Source: Bacteroidales bacterium (GTDB lineage Bacteria; Bacteroidota; Bacteroidia; Bacteroidales; Muribaculaceae). From it: 64,000 nt of DNA. Shown here one piece after another: positions 41,782 through 51,104 of this stretch; positions within the stretch are counted from its first letter, which is position 1, and every line of letters starts with the position of its first letter. A program made the position numbers and the translations under genes. Under the pieces are notes generated by a model. That model made no database searches and was not told the origin of the DNA. It was given only the letters and a program-made list of their open reading frames with translations. The stretch lies in the NCBI GenBank assembly GCA_019415705.1, contig DXYS01000092.1, positions 83,222 to 147,221 of the forward strand. Direction: 5' to 3'.

Positions 41782-43707
41782 ATGAAAAAACTTTACACTC
41801 TGATTTTACTCGTCTTGGCCATGAGCTTGTCGCCGAACGGACTCGACGCGGCAGCAACAGAGCTCAACCCCGACTATCTGTTCTCGCCAAAAGGCATTGC
41901 GACTATTCGTATCACCCTCAACGACGGCAAACAAATCGACGACATCAAACGTGACGAAAAAGACGTCAAGGCCGAAAAAATCTCGGCCAACATGGTCATC
42001 GAGAACGCAAACGGCTCGACATACGACGACACGGAACTTTACAACGGACTTATAAAAATCAAGGGCCGTGGCAACACGAGCTGGAATCTGCCCAAACGCC
42101 CCTACTCCATCGACCTCGTAGACGCCCTTGGCGAAGATAACCCCGCCTCCCTTCTCGGCATGCCGACCGATGAGGAATGGGCACTCGTGGCCTTCTGGAC
42201 TGACCGCAGCTACATGCGTCATCCGTTCGGCTACTTCCTCGGCCGCATGTTTGACGGCATAAACTACTCGCCGCGTTTCCGCTATTGCGAACTTTACATA
42301 AATGATGATTATCGCGGCGTATATATGCTCGTCGAGAAAATCAAACGTTCGTCCGACCGTGTCGACGTCAAAAAACTTGACGAAACCAAAGAAAACGGTA
42401 TCTCGGGCGGTTACATCCTCGAGGTCATCCCCTACGACCGATGCAAATCAGACGAAGTGAACACTTATTTCAAGACCGAACGCGGCAATCACGGCTTCAT
42501 TTTCAAATATCCCAAGCCCAAAAACGCCACTCAGGCCCAGATTGACTGGATTAAAGCCTATCTCGACAAATTTGAAGAAGTGCTCTGGAATAAAGACTAC
42601 TCCGAGGAGACCGGCTACCGCAAATACGCTGACCCCAAAGGGTTTTATGACTGGATTATACTCCATGACCTGTCGAAAGGCGTCGACAATCTCTTTCACG
42701 CATCGGTATTCGTCGAGAAAGACCGTAACGGACTTATACGCATGAGCGCGCCGTGGGACTTTGACCTCTCATGGGGCAATATCGGCCACGACGGCGACCC
42801 GCTCTATGAAGACGAACTCTGGATCAAACGCGCCGGCTGGTGGAACCGCCTGTGGCGTGACCCGTATTTTGCAACGAGCATCCAACAGCGTTTCGACGAA
42901 CTGCTGCCCCTGATGGACCTCGCACCGGCAATCCTGTGGTCAAACTACACACAGTTGGAAGAGACAGGCTGCATACGCCGCGACAACGAGCGCTGGCCCA
43001 ATATGCTGTCTGATTTCAAAAGCCCGATGGGCACATACAAGCCGACGACCTCGCGCGGCCATATCCGTTGGATGCTCGAGTGGATAGAGTCGCGTAAATT
43101 CTGGCTCGCCTCACACTACGCCGCCACAGACGCCGAAAACTGCGAGCGCCTCAAGAACATGCGTCCGGTCATCCGCGTATATAACCCCGACGCCTTTGAA
43201 AAAGGCCAGAGCATGAGAGTGCGCGGGCCCAAAGGATTCGCCAAATATATCTGGGACCCCGGCACCGAACGCCAGATTTCACTTTCAAGACCCGAACGCA
43301 CTATTTCTGACGATTTGGAGCACACGCTTCAGGTCGTAGACGAGCACGGCTGCAAATCACTCGTATCTCTGCCCATACAGCGCGGCGAGCCATATAAAAA
43401 CAGCTTCGGCAAAAGCCAGACATCAAGCATCGGAGATATTACCGCACCGGAGACCGCAGCCGACGGTGCGCCGATTATCGTCGCTACAGCCGCAGGCGTC
43501 AGAGTCGTCTGCCCGTCTGCCCGTCCCGGCGACAGACTCACTGTCACGATGACCGATATGTCGGGGCGCACAGTCGCAAGACAAACTGTCGACAGCCCCT
43601 TCGGCCTCGATCACACCGACATCGCGTTGCCGTCGACATCAGCCGCCGCAATAGTCACGGCCACGACGACATCAGGCCGCTCGGCATCAGTCAAAATCAT
43701 GCGCTAA
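41782..43707 (+). CDS. Secreted CotH-kinase-family protein
   Basis: 641 residues with signal peptide (MKKLYTLILLVLAMSLSPNGLDA). Residues ~30-400 match the CotH family: ATIRITLNDGKQI, then IKIKGRGNTSWNLPKRPYSI, LVAFWTDRSYMRHPFGYFLG, CELYINDDYRGVYMLVEKIK, VDVKKLD, and SAPWDFDLSWGN carrying the metal-binding Asp pair. CotH proteins are atypical protein kinases of spore coats and many secreted bacterial proteins. The last ~80 residues (LTVTMTDMSGRTVARQTVDS) form a beta-sandwich-like C-terminal sorting domain. It is a single gene between its own promoter and terminator. The substrate is unknown. Confidence 0.88.
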   Translation: MKKLYTLILLVLAMSLSPNGLDAAATELNPDYLFSPKGIATIRITLNDGKQIDDIKRDEKDVKAEKISANMVIENANGSTYDDTELYNGLIKIKGRGNTSWNLPKRPYSIDLVDALGEDNPASLLGMPTDEEWALVAFWTDRSYMRHPFGYFLGRMFDGINYSPRFRYCELYINDDYRGVYMLVEKIKRSSDRVDVKKLDETKENGISGGYILEVIPYDRCKSDEVNTYFKTERGNHGFIFKYPKPKNATQAQIDWIKAYLDKFEEVLWNKDYSEETGYRKYADPKGFYDWIILHDLSKGVDNLFHASVFVEKDRNGLIRMSAPWDFDLSWGNIGHDGDPLYEDELWIKRAGWWNRLWRDPYFATSIQQRFDELLPLMDLAPAILWSNYTQLEETGCIRRDNERWPNMLSDFKSPMGTYKPTTSRGHIRWMLEWIESRKFWLASHYAATDAENCERLKNMRPVIRVYNPDAFEKGQSMRVRGPKGFAKYIWDPGTERQISLSRPERTISDDLEHTLQVVDEHGCKSLVSLPIQRGEPYKNSFGKSQTSSIGDITAPETAADGAPIIVATAAGVRVVCPSARPGDRLTVTMTDMSGRTVARQTVDSPFGLDHTDIALPSTSAAAIVTATTTSGRSASVKIMR

Positions 43708-43800
43708 ACAGGCCCATAAACCGCACATAGGTCTCCCGCTCCATTCATCACAGCAACGCAAGGAGCCATTCCACGGCGCGAGAGCGCCCCTTCATCAGCA

Positions 43801-43855
43801 AACAGCATCACAAGCCGCCGCCATCTCCGGTGCAAGCGGTCTGTGATGCTGTTTT
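43801..43855 (+). terminator. Terminator after the CotH gene
   Basis: AACAGCATCACA (43801-43812) pairs with TGTGATGCTGTT (43842-43853), with an inner GCCGC/GCGGT pairing, followed by TTT. The rest of the 43708-44058 gap shows nothing further that I can support. Confidence 0.75.
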
Positions 43856-44058
43856 TATATGTTATTCAACAGATTTCGACCTTTACCGGCAAAAAAATTT
43901 CACATTAACAAAATTTGTTATTAAATTCGTGACACTCCAACAGACTCCGCGCCCTCGGCTCAACATCGTGTCAGACGGGAGCGTCGGTTTAGAGTCTTTT
44001 ATAAATACCACGACCTAAACACTTAACTATAACCATAATTAAAAATCTCTTAGAGCAA

Positions 44059-46011
44059 ATGAGTTACCTGAAATTCGACAAGAATCTGCTCATCAACCTC
44101 GACCAATCACTGCCAAAAGAGATGTTGCGCACCAATCAGGCCGGAGCATACCACTGCACCAGTCTGCCGGGCTGCAACACACGCAAACAGCATGGCCTGC
44201 TGGTGATACCGATTCCCGAAATGGGCAACAAAGCCCATGTACTGCTCTCATCATTAGACGAAACCGTCATACAGCACGGAGCGCCCTTCAACTTGGGACT
44301 GCACCGCTATAAAGGCGGCGTCTACAGCCCCAACGGCCACAAGTATATACGAGAGTTTGACTGCGAAAGCGTTCCCCGGATGACCTATCGTGTCGGCGGC
44401 GTGATTCTGACAAAAGAAAAAGTCTTTATCTCACACGAAAACCGCATACTCATCCGCTACACCCTCGTCGACGCCCACTCGGCCACGACCCTGCGTTTCC
44501 GGCCGTTCCTCGCTTTCCGCGAGAGCAACAGCCTCTGCATCGCCAACGACGCCATCAACCGCGAGCTGCGCCATGTCGACAACGGTGTCGCCTCGTGTCT
44601 ATACGAGGGTTTCCCGACTCTCTACATGCAATTCAACCGCAAACCGGTCTGGGTCGACGAGCCTAACTGGTACAAAGACATAGAGTATGTCAAAGACCTC
44701 GAACGCGGAGTCCCCTACACCGAAGACCTGTGGGTGCCCGGCTACTTTGAGATACCTATCAAGAAAGGCGAGTCCATAATATTCTCGGCAGGCATCTCAG
44801 AGGTCAAGCCACGCTCGCTTACCAAAATGTATGAGGCGGAAATCGCCACGCGCACATGCCGCACATCATTCTATAACTGTCTGAAAAACGCCGCTAAACA
44901 ATTTTATGTCAAAGACGGCGACAACATGTATGTCATCTCGGGCTTCCCGTGGGGTGTCGTGCTCGCGCGCAACACATTCATGGCCGTGCCCGGTCTGACA
45001 CTCGCCATCGACCATCGGGCCGACTTCGAGGCCATCGTCGGCACAGCCTCACGCGCCCTGCTGCGCTATATGGCTGACGGCCAACTCTCATCGCGCATAC
45101 AGGGCATAGATCTGCCCGACATACCGCTATGGGCTATGTGGGCCATACAGCAGTATGCCAAGAGCGTAGGCACCGACGCCGCCCGCGAGCGTTACTTGGA
45201 GCTGACGACCGAAATAATCGACTATATACTCGACAACCGCCATCCCAATCTGCACGTCGACGCAACCAACGGATTAGTGTCGACCCTCGGCACATCCAAC
45301 CCCGTCTCGTGGATGAACTCGACACTCAACGGACGTCCGGTCATTCCCCGCTCGGGCTATCTCGTCGAGTTCAACGCCCTGTGGTATAACGCGCTGATGT
45401 TTGCCTCGATGCTTGCAGAGACAAATCCCGACCTCGCCGAGCGCCGTCAGCGCTGGACAGAGGCCGCAGAGAAAATGAAGCAGCCATTCGTCGACACTTT
45501 CCTCAACGACGGAGGCTATCTCTACGACTACGTCGACGGCATGTACGCCGACCCCTCGGTGCGCCCCAACATGGCTGTCGCAATCGGCCTCGACTACTCG
45601 CCACTCGACCGCCGTCAGCGCAAGACAGTGCTCGACGTCGTCACCCGCGAGCTGCTCACGCCCAAGGGCCTGCGCTCGCTCTCGCCAAAAAGCTACGGCT
45701 ACCGTCCGTTCTATCTCGGCTCGCCCGACGAACGCGAGATGGCGCTGCATCAGGGCCCGGCGCGTCCTTGGCTGATGGGATTCTACGCCGACGCCTATCT
45801 GCGCGTCTTCGGCATGAGCGGTGTCGGCTACATAGACCGCATGCTCATAGGCTTCGAAGACGAGATGGACAAGGGCTGCATCGGCTCGCTGTCGCAGCTC
45901 TACGACGGCAATCCGCCGTTCGCCGGACGAGGCGCCGTCTCTCACGCCACAAATGTCGCCGAAGTGCTACGCACTCTACGCACTCTCAAAAAGCTCAATG
46001 TCGACCAATGA
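44059..46011 (+). CDS. Glycogen debranching enzyme (amylo-alpha-1,6-glucosidase family)
   Basis: Cytosolic protein of 650 residues without a signal peptide. The N-terminal ~270 residues match the GDE_N domain (EMLRTNQAGAYHCTSLPGCN, TRKQHGLLVIPIP). The C-terminal (alpha/alpha)6 barrel is a GDE_C/GH133-type catalytic domain: VISGFPWGVVLARNTFMAVP (normally PWF.DWGRDT), TNGLVSTLGTSNPVSWMNST, FNALWYNALMFASML, LHQGPARPWLMGFY. It removes or trims alpha-1,6 branches of glycogen. It is first in a set with a GT4 and a GH57, 56 bp apart. Confidence 0.9.
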   Translation: MSYLKFDKNLLINLDQSLPKEMLRTNQAGAYHCTSLPGCNTRKQHGLLVIPIPEMGNKAHVLLSSLDETVIQHGAPFNLGLHRYKGGVYSPNGHKYIREFDCESVPRMTYRVGGVILTKEKVFISHENRILIRYTLVDAHSATTLRFRPFLAFRESNSLCIANDAINRELRHVDNGVASCLYEGFPTLYMQFNRKPVWVDEPNWYKDIEYVKDLERGVPYTEDLWVPGYFEIPIKKGESIIFSAGISEVKPRSLTKMYEAEIATRTCRTSFYNCLKNAAKQFYVKDGDNMYVISGFPWGVVLARNTFMAVPGLTLAIDHRADFEAIVGTASRALLRYMADGQLSSRIQGIDLPDIPLWAMWAIQQYAKSVGTDAARERYLELTTEIIDYILDNRHPNLHVDATNGLVSTLGTSNPVSWMNSTLNGRPVIPRSGYLVEFNALWYNALMFASMLAETNPDLAERRQRWTEAAEKMKQPFVDTFLNDGGYLYDYVDGMYADPSVRPNMAVAIGLDYSPLDRRQRKTVLDVVTRELLTPKGLRSLSPKSYGYRPFYLGSPDEREMALHQGPARPWLMGFYADAYLRVFGMSGVGYIDRMLIGFEDEMDKGCIGSLSQLYDGNPPFAGRGAVSHATNVAEVLRTLRTLKKLNVDQ

Positions 46012-46067
46012 CCGCCGTCTGACACAATGAGCCGAATCATAACACCTAAGATTTAAACTGACTCACA

Positions 46068-47333
46068 ATGAAAGCATTAATGTTCGGTTGGGAATTCCCC
46101 CCTCATATCCTCGGCGGTCTCGGCACGGCAAGCTACGGTCTGACCAAAGGCATGTGGGAGTGTGGTGATATTGACATCACCTTTGTGATTCCCAAACCTT
46201 TTGGCGACGAAGACAAGAGTTTCGCCCACATAATCGGCGCCTCGCAGGTGCCCGTCGCATGGCGCGACGTCAACCGCGACTATGTCGAGCAGCGCATCGG
46301 ACGTCTTATCGACCCCGACCTCTACTACCGCATGCGCGACCACATATACGCCGACTTCAACTATATGCGCACCAACGACCTCGGCTGCATCGAGTTCTCG
46401 GGCCGATATCCCGACAATCTCCTTGAGGAAATCAACAACTACTCAATCACGGCCGGAGTCATCGCCCGCACCGTCGACTGCGACATCATCCACAGCCACG
46501 ACTGGCTGACATATCCCGCCGGCATCCACGCCAAGCAGGTCACCGGCAAGCCCCTTGTCATCCACGTCCACGCTACAGATTATGACCGCTCGCGCGGCAA
46601 TGTCAACCCGACCGTGTTCAACATCGAGCGTGACGGCATGATACACGCTGACCATATCATCACCGTCAGCAATCTAACCCGTCAGACCGTAATCAACCAT
46701 TATGGCATCGACCCGGCCAAGGTGACCACCGTCCATAACGCCGTCGTGCCTCTTAGCCGCGAACTGCTTGATGTCGAGGTAAACAAGCCCAAAGAGAAAA
46801 TTGTCACCTTCCTCGGCCGCATCACTATGCAGAAGGGTCCCGAATATTTCGTCGAGGCCGCTGCCAAGGTGCTCTCCAAAGTCCACAACGTCAGATTTGT
46901 CATGGCAGGCTCGGGCGATATGATGGACAAGATGATTACACTGGCCGCCGAGCGCGGCATCGCCGACCGTTTCCACTTCCCGGGCTTCCAGAAAGGCAAA
47001 CAGGTCTACGAGATGCTCAAAGCATCAGACGTCTACATGATGCCGTCGGTGTCCGAGCCTTTCGGCATATCGCCCTTGGAGGCCATGCAGATGGGTGTGC
47101 CGTCGATTATCTCCAAACAGTCGGGCTGCGCCGAGATTCTCACAAATGTCATAAAGACAGACTACTGGGACATCGACGCCATGGCCGACGCCATACACTC
47201 GATTATATCCTACCCGGCCATGTATAAACAGCTGCGCGAAGACGGTCTGGCCGAAGTCGCACAGATTACATGGGAAAAAGCCGGCCGCAAGGTAATCGAC
47301 ATCTATAACAAAGTTCTAAACCGTCAATCTTAA
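46068..47333 (+). CDS. Glycosyltransferase family 4, glycogen-synthase-like
   Basis: 421 residues, GT-B fold. The N-terminus (MKALMFGWEFPPHILGGLGT) is the donor/acceptor-loop signature of Bacteroidales glycogen/starch-synthase-like GT4 proteins. The middle has IIHSHDWLTYPAGIHAKQ and VIHVHATDYDRSRGN; the C-terminal half has VTFLGRITMQKGPEYFVEAA, VRFVMAGSGDMMD and MPSVSEPFGISPLEAMQMGV with the E-x7-E nucleotide-sugar motif. Given its neighbours it likely elongates or phosphorolytically handles alpha-glucan in the cytosol; the exact donor is uncertain. Confidence 0.9.
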   Translation: MKALMFGWEFPPHILGGLGTASYGLTKGMWECGDIDITFVIPKPFGDEDKSFAHIIGASQVPVAWRDVNRDYVEQRIGRLIDPDLYYRMRDHIYADFNYMRTNDLGCIEFSGRYPDNLLEEINNYSITAGVIARTVDCDIIHSHDWLTYPAGIHAKQVTGKPLVIHVHATDYDRSRGNVNPTVFNIERDGMIHADHIITVSNLTRQTVINHYGIDPAKVTTVHNAVVPLSRELLDVEVNKPKEKIVTFLGRITMQKGPEYFVEAAAKVLSKVHNVRFVMAGSGDMMDKMITLAAERGIADRFHFPGFQKGKQVYEMLKASDVYMMPSVSEPFGISPLEAMQMGVPSIISKQSGCAEILTNVIKTDYWDIDAMADAIHSIISYPAMYKQLREDGLAEVAQITWEKAGRKVIDIYNKVLNRQS

Positions 47334-47349
47334 GACACCATAACACGAT

Positions 47350-48807
47350 ATGAAAGCTATCTGTTTCAACTTCGAAATCCATCAGCCGTTCCGCCTCAAA
47401 CGTTACCGCTTTTTTGACATAGGCAACGACCATTATTACTACGACGACTTCCTCAACGACGATATCATCACCCGCATCGCCGAGCGCAGCTATATCCCCG
47501 CCGCACAGACCCTGCTCAAAATGATTGAGGAAAATAAAGGCGCTTTTAAATGTTCGATTTCAATCACCGGAGCCGCCATCGAACAGATCGAGCAGTATGT
47601 GCCCGAGTTCATCGATCTACTCAAACGCCTCGCCGACACCGGCTGCTGCGAGTTCGTAGCCGAGCCTTACGCTCACTCGCTCGCCTCGCTGACCGATCCC
47701 GAGGAGTTTGCCGAGCAGGTCAAGGTCGAGTGCGACAGACTACATGCGCTCTTCGGCGTCAAGCCCAAAGTGCTGCGCAACACTGAGCTTATCTACGACG
47801 ACGACATCGCCCCGCAGGTTGCCGCCATGGGTTTCAAAGGCATACTGACCGAGGGCGCCAAACACATCCTCGGATGGAAGTCACCCAACTACGTCTACAC
47901 CGCCGCCACAGCGCCCAAACTCAAACTGCTGCTCAAAAACTCCAAACTCAGCGACGATATCTCGTTCCGTTTCAGCGACACGTCTTGGGACGCTTATCCC
48001 CTCACCGCCGACAAATATATCGACTGGATTGCGTCGACACCGGCCGACGAGCAGATTATCAACCTCTACATGAATCTTGAGACCTTCGGCGGCCTGCAGC
48101 CGGCCAATTCGGGAGTCTTCCAGTTCCTCGAGGCTCTGCCACGTTTCGCCCGTGAGCGCGGCATCGAGTTCTGGACGCCGACCGAGGCCATCACACGCCT
48201 CAAACCCGTCGGCGAACTCTCTGTCGTACACCCCATCTCGGGCGCCGACGAGGCACGTGACACATCGGCATGGCTCGGCAATCAGCTCCAGAACGAGGCC
48301 TTCAACAAACTCTACTCGGTTGCCGAGCGTGTCAGACTGTGCTCAGACCGCCGTCTCAAACAAGACTGGTGGTATCTGCAGGCATCAGACCATTTCTATT
48401 ATATGTCGACCAAACACATGGCCGACGGCGCCGTACACAGCCTCTTCAGCCCCTACGAGACACCGTTCCAAGCGTTTACAAACTATATGAACGTGCTGGC
48501 CGACTTCATCGTCCGCGTTGAGGAACAGTATCCTCTCTCGATTGAGAATGAAGAACTTAACTCGCTGCTCACCACTATTCGCAATCAGGCTGACGAAATC
48601 GAGACTCTCAATAAAGAAGTAAACTCGATGCGCAAAAACATCGAGCACTTCAACGAAGAGCACGCCCGTCGCGCCGCCCTCGCCGAGAAAGAGGCCAAAC
48701 CCGTCAAAGAAGCAAAACCCAAAGCCGAAAAAGCCCCCAAAGCCCCTAAAACAGCTAAAGTAGCTAAAGTAGCTAAAGCCCCTAAAAAGGCCAAAGCCGA
48801 TAAATAA
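47350..48807 (+). CDS. Glycoside hydrolase family 57 (alpha-amylase type) with coiled coil and KAP-rich tail
   Basis: 485 residues. The GH57 barrel spans ~1-390: CFNFEIHQPFRLKR (motif 1 His), FVAEPYAHSLASL, KVLRNTELIYDDDIAPQVAA containing the presumed nucleophile Glu, and QIINLYMNLETFGGLQP. Residues ~400-440 form a coiled coil (NQADEIETLNKEVNSMRKNI). The last ~40 residues are an alanine/lysine/proline tail (KEAKPVKEAKPKAEKAPKAP and similar) encoded by tandem-like AAAGTAGCT units. It probably acts on cytosolic glycogen with the two upstream enzymes. The GH57 gene follows the GT4 gene by 16 bp. Confidence 0.9.
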   Translation: MKAICFNFEIHQPFRLKRYRFFDIGNDHYYYDDFLNDDIITRIAERSYIPAAQTLLKMIEENKGAFKCSISITGAAIEQIEQYVPEFIDLLKRLADTGCCEFVAEPYAHSLASLTDPEEFAEQVKVECDRLHALFGVKPKVLRNTELIYDDDIAPQVAAMGFKGILTEGAKHILGWKSPNYVYTAATAPKLKLLLKNSKLSDDISFRFSDTSWDAYPLTADKYIDWIASTPADEQIINLYMNLETFGGLQPANSGVFQFLEALPRFARERGIEFWTPTEAITRLKPVGELSVVHPISGADEARDTSAWLGNQLQNEAFNKLYSVAERVRLCSDRRLKQDWWYLQASDHFYYMSTKHMADGAVHSLFSPYETPFQAFTNYMNVLADFIVRVEEQYPLSIENEELNSLLTTIRNQADEIETLNKEVNSMRKNIEHFNEEHARRAALAEKEAKPVKEAKPKAEKAPKAPKTAKVAKVAKAPKKAKADK

Positions 48808-48858
48808 GCCAAAACAGCTAAGACAGCTATAATAGCTACAAAAGCTAATACCCCTCTT

Positions 48859-48896
48859 TTAGCCCCGCCCGTTTCACCCGGTGGGGCTAATTTTTT
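48859..48896 (+). terminator. Terminator of the glycogen set
   Basis: TTAGCCCC (48859-48866) pairs with GGGGCTAA (48883-48890), followed by T6 (48891-48896). Confidence 0.85.
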
Positions 48897-48959
48897 GTCG
48901 TTTTCAGACTTAAATTTGACTTTTCGGGCCGGGGGCTTGTGTCGGCGGCGCGGTTTTAC

Positions 48960-48967
48960 TAATTTTG
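48960..48967 (+). promoter_or_regulatory. Promoter of the kinase-like / GNAT-like pair
   Basis: TAATTTTG (48960-48967) puts the transcript start near 48974. This supports the ATG at 48998 over any start further upstream for the kinase-like gene. Confidence 0.55.
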
Positions 48968-48997
48968 CGAATTATAAACCATTCAGCCCCTGCGATA

Positions 48998-49762
48998 ATG
49001 GATAATTCACAGCCTCGTTGGACCGAAATTGAACACCTGCCCGAATGGGACGAAGAGTTTTATGACGTCTATACCGCCAAAAAGTTCGGCAAATGGGTAA
49101 TGCTCAAGACACTCAAACCTAAGTATCGCGACAATCCCGAGTATGCCGACATGATCGAACGCGAGTTTGATGTCAGATATAATCTCGCGCATCCCAACAT
49201 CGTAATGATCAACGACTTCGAGGATGTGCCCGGCATCGGTCGCTGCATCATCACCGACGACGTCTACGGCGACTCGCTCCGCAAGCTCTTGGACAACGGC
49301 AAACTCACCGAGGCCCATGTGGCCAAACTCCGTGACCAGCTTGTCAGCGCCATAGACTACATCCAGACCAACCATATCGCTCATCATCAGTTGCGCTCTG
49401 ACCGCATCATATTTACCGAAAACATCGGCAACCTCAAGCTCATCGATGTCGGTTTCGAGCAGCGTCCGTCGCTGACGCCGGCCGAGGCCGCCGACGACAT
49501 ACGCGACTATGGGCGCATCATTCTCGAGACTCTCGACCGCAGCGGCATCCATGACCCGCACCTGCGACATGTGGCCGAGCGCTGCGTCGACCGAAATCCC
49601 TCGCGACGCATCCGCGATGTCCACCATCTGCGCATGGCTTTAGAAAACCGTCGCTCAAACCGTCTTTATCTCATAATTATAATATTCTTAATCGTGATGG
49701 TGGCACTGCTCGCATGGCTGCAGTCACCCTACCGTCCGGCTTTCCCCGCCGCAAATCCATGA
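48998..49762 (+). CDS. Protein-kinase-like membrane protein, probable pseudokinase
   Basis: 254 residues. The fold follows a Ser/Thr kinase: WVMLKTLKP with Lys37 (VAIK position), an alpha-C Glu (~53-55), AHPNIVMINDFED, and a C-lobe. The catalytic loop is degenerate: HHQLRSDRI (129-137) in place of HRDLKPxN, so the catalytic Asp is Gln131, and the DFG motif is DVG (150-152). The glycine-rich loop is not recognisable. A C-terminal membrane helix (LYLIIIIFLIVMVALLAWLQ, ~229-248) anchors the domain facing the cytoplasm. Its stop overlaps the start of the GNAT-like gene (ATGA). Confidence 0.78.
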   Translation: MDNSQPRWTEIEHLPEWDEEFYDVYTAKKFGKWVMLKTLKPKYRDNPEYADMIEREFDVRYNLAHPNIVMINDFEDVPGIGRCIITDDVYGDSLRKLLDNGKLTEAHVAKLRDQLVSAIDYIQTNHIAHHQLRSDRIIFTENIGNLKLIDVGFEQRPSLTPAEAADDIRDYGRIILETLDRSGIHDPHLRHVAERCVDRNPSRRIRDVHHLRMALENRRSNRLYLIIIIFLIVMVALLAWLQSPYRPAFPAANP

Positions 49763-50889
49763 CACTGACAGTCAAACACATCAAACCCACGCGCTCTGAA
49801 CTTAAGAAATATGTCCACACGGGCATAAATCTCTATAAGGACGCTCCATGCTATGTGCCGCCGCTCGTAATAGACGAGATGGCGACACTGTCGCCCAAAT
49901 CAAATCCGGCCTTTGACCATTGCGAGGCACAATCGTTTATAGCCGAGCGCGACGGAAAACCCGTCGGCCGCATCACGGCCATCATCAACCATAACGCCAA
50001 CCGCAAGTTCGGCTCACGCGACATGCGTTTCGGCTTTGTCGATTTCATCGACGACGCCGAGGTCGTCGACGCACTGTTTGACGCTGCGTCTGCATGGGGA
50101 CGCCAACGCGGCATGGACTCTATCGTCGGTCCGATGGGTTTCTCTGACATGGACCACGAAGGCATGCTCATCGACGGCTTTGACGAGATGGGCACCATGG
50201 CCACGATTTACAACTACCCCTACTACCGTGACCACATGGAGCGCCTCGGCTTTGTCAAAGACGCCGACTGGATTGAGTTCCGCATCAAGATTCCGTCGGA
50301 TATTCCCGACAAATATGCACGCATAGCAGACATCGTATCCAAGAAATACGGACTGCACACCGTGCCACTCACCTCACGAAAAGAAGTCAAGAAAAAGTAC
50401 GGCCGTCCTCTTTTCGACCTTATAAACGAGGCTTACAAAGACCTTTATGGCTACACATCACTGACACCGCGGCAGATTGATTACTATGTCGACCAGTATC
50501 TTGACATCATCCGCTTGGACTGCGTCTCGGCCGTAGCCGACGCCGAGGGCAACCTCGTGGCCGTGGGCATTTCGATGCCCTCGCTCTCCGAGGCTCTTCG
50601 CCGTTCACGCGGACGTCTGCTCCCCATGGGCTGGTGGCATCTGCTCAAAGCCCTGCGCGCCAAGACAGACACCGTCGACCTTATGCTCGTCGCCGTCAAG
50701 CCGGAGTATCAGAGCAAAGGAGTCAACGCCTTGGTGTTCTGCGATTTGATACACACATACAACCGCCTCGGATTCAAGTATGCCGAGTCAAACATCGAGC
50801 TTGAGGACAACGAGAACGTGCAGCGCCAGTGGGACTACTTCGAGCACCGTCAGCACCGCCGTCGCCGCGCATGGCGCAAATCACTCTGA
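49759..50889 (+). CDS. GNAT-fold acyltransferase-like protein (YghO-like)
   Basis: 376 residues from ATG 49759 (MTLTVKHIKPTRSELKKYVH), overlapping the kinase-like gene by 4 bp. Features: CYVPPLVIDEMATLSPKSNP, RITAIINHNANRKF, FGFVDFIDDAEVVDALFDAA, and IVGPMGFSDMDHEGMLIDGF, all typical of a conserved Bacteroidetes family annotated as N-acetyltransferase. The C-terminal VDLMLVAVKPEYQSKGVNAL resembles the acetyl-CoA-binding motif A of GNAT enzymes. The substrate is unknown. The overlap suggests the upstream pseudokinase and this enzyme are made together. Confidence 0.75.
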   Translation: MTLTVKHIKPTRSELKKYVHTGINLYKDAPCYVPPLVIDEMATLSPKSNPAFDHCEAQSFIAERDGKPVGRITAIINHNANRKFGSRDMRFGFVDFIDDAEVVDALFDAASAWGRQRGMDSIVGPMGFSDMDHEGMLIDGFDEMGTMATIYNYPYYRDHMERLGFVKDADWIEFRIKIPSDIPDKYARIADIVSKKYGLHTVPLTSRKEVKKKYGRPLFDLINEAYKDLYGYTSLTPRQIDYYVDQYLDIIRLDCVSAVADAEGNLVAVGISMPSLSEALRRSRGRLLPMGWWHLLKALRAKTDTVDLMLVAVKPEYQSKGVNALVFCDLIHTYNRLGFKYAESNIELEDNENVQRQWDYFEHRQHRRRRAWRKSL

Positions 50890-50911
50890 CCGACATCAGA
50901 CGACAATTTAT

Positions 50912-50949
50912 GCGTGCGGGCAGTTTGCAAATGCAAACTGCCCGCACGC
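50912..50949. repeat. Perfect 18 bp inverted repeat upstream of rsmH
   Basis: GCGTGCGGGCAGTTTGCA (50912-50929), AA, and its exact complement (50932-50949). There is no T run, so it looks more like a palindromic repeat than a standard terminator, although it follows the GNAT-like stop by 22 bp. Confidence 0.7.
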
Positions 50950-51025
50950 CTCATCTGCCGCCCTCTAAGCGCTGAATCAGTGGATGTTGATAACTTCTTG
51001 TCGCATAATTTAATTTTTAGCAATT

Positions 51026-51033
51026 TATATTTG
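51026..51033 (+). promoter_or_regulatory. Promoter of the division/cell-wall cluster
   Basis: TATATTTG (51026-51033); start near 51040 and a ~65 nt leader before rsmH. No mraZ gene or clear mraZ-type direct-repeat operator lies between it and rsmH. Confidence 0.5.
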
Positions 51034-51104
51034 CAAACTATATCACTAATTGACTAATTTTACAATTCAAAAGACAAGCCTTACAAAGTCACAGCAAAAA
51101 CTCT

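Noticed and set aside
45274..45945. Minus-strand open frame inside the glycogen debranching gene
   Set aside because: Shadow frame; the plus-strand protein is intact across the region.
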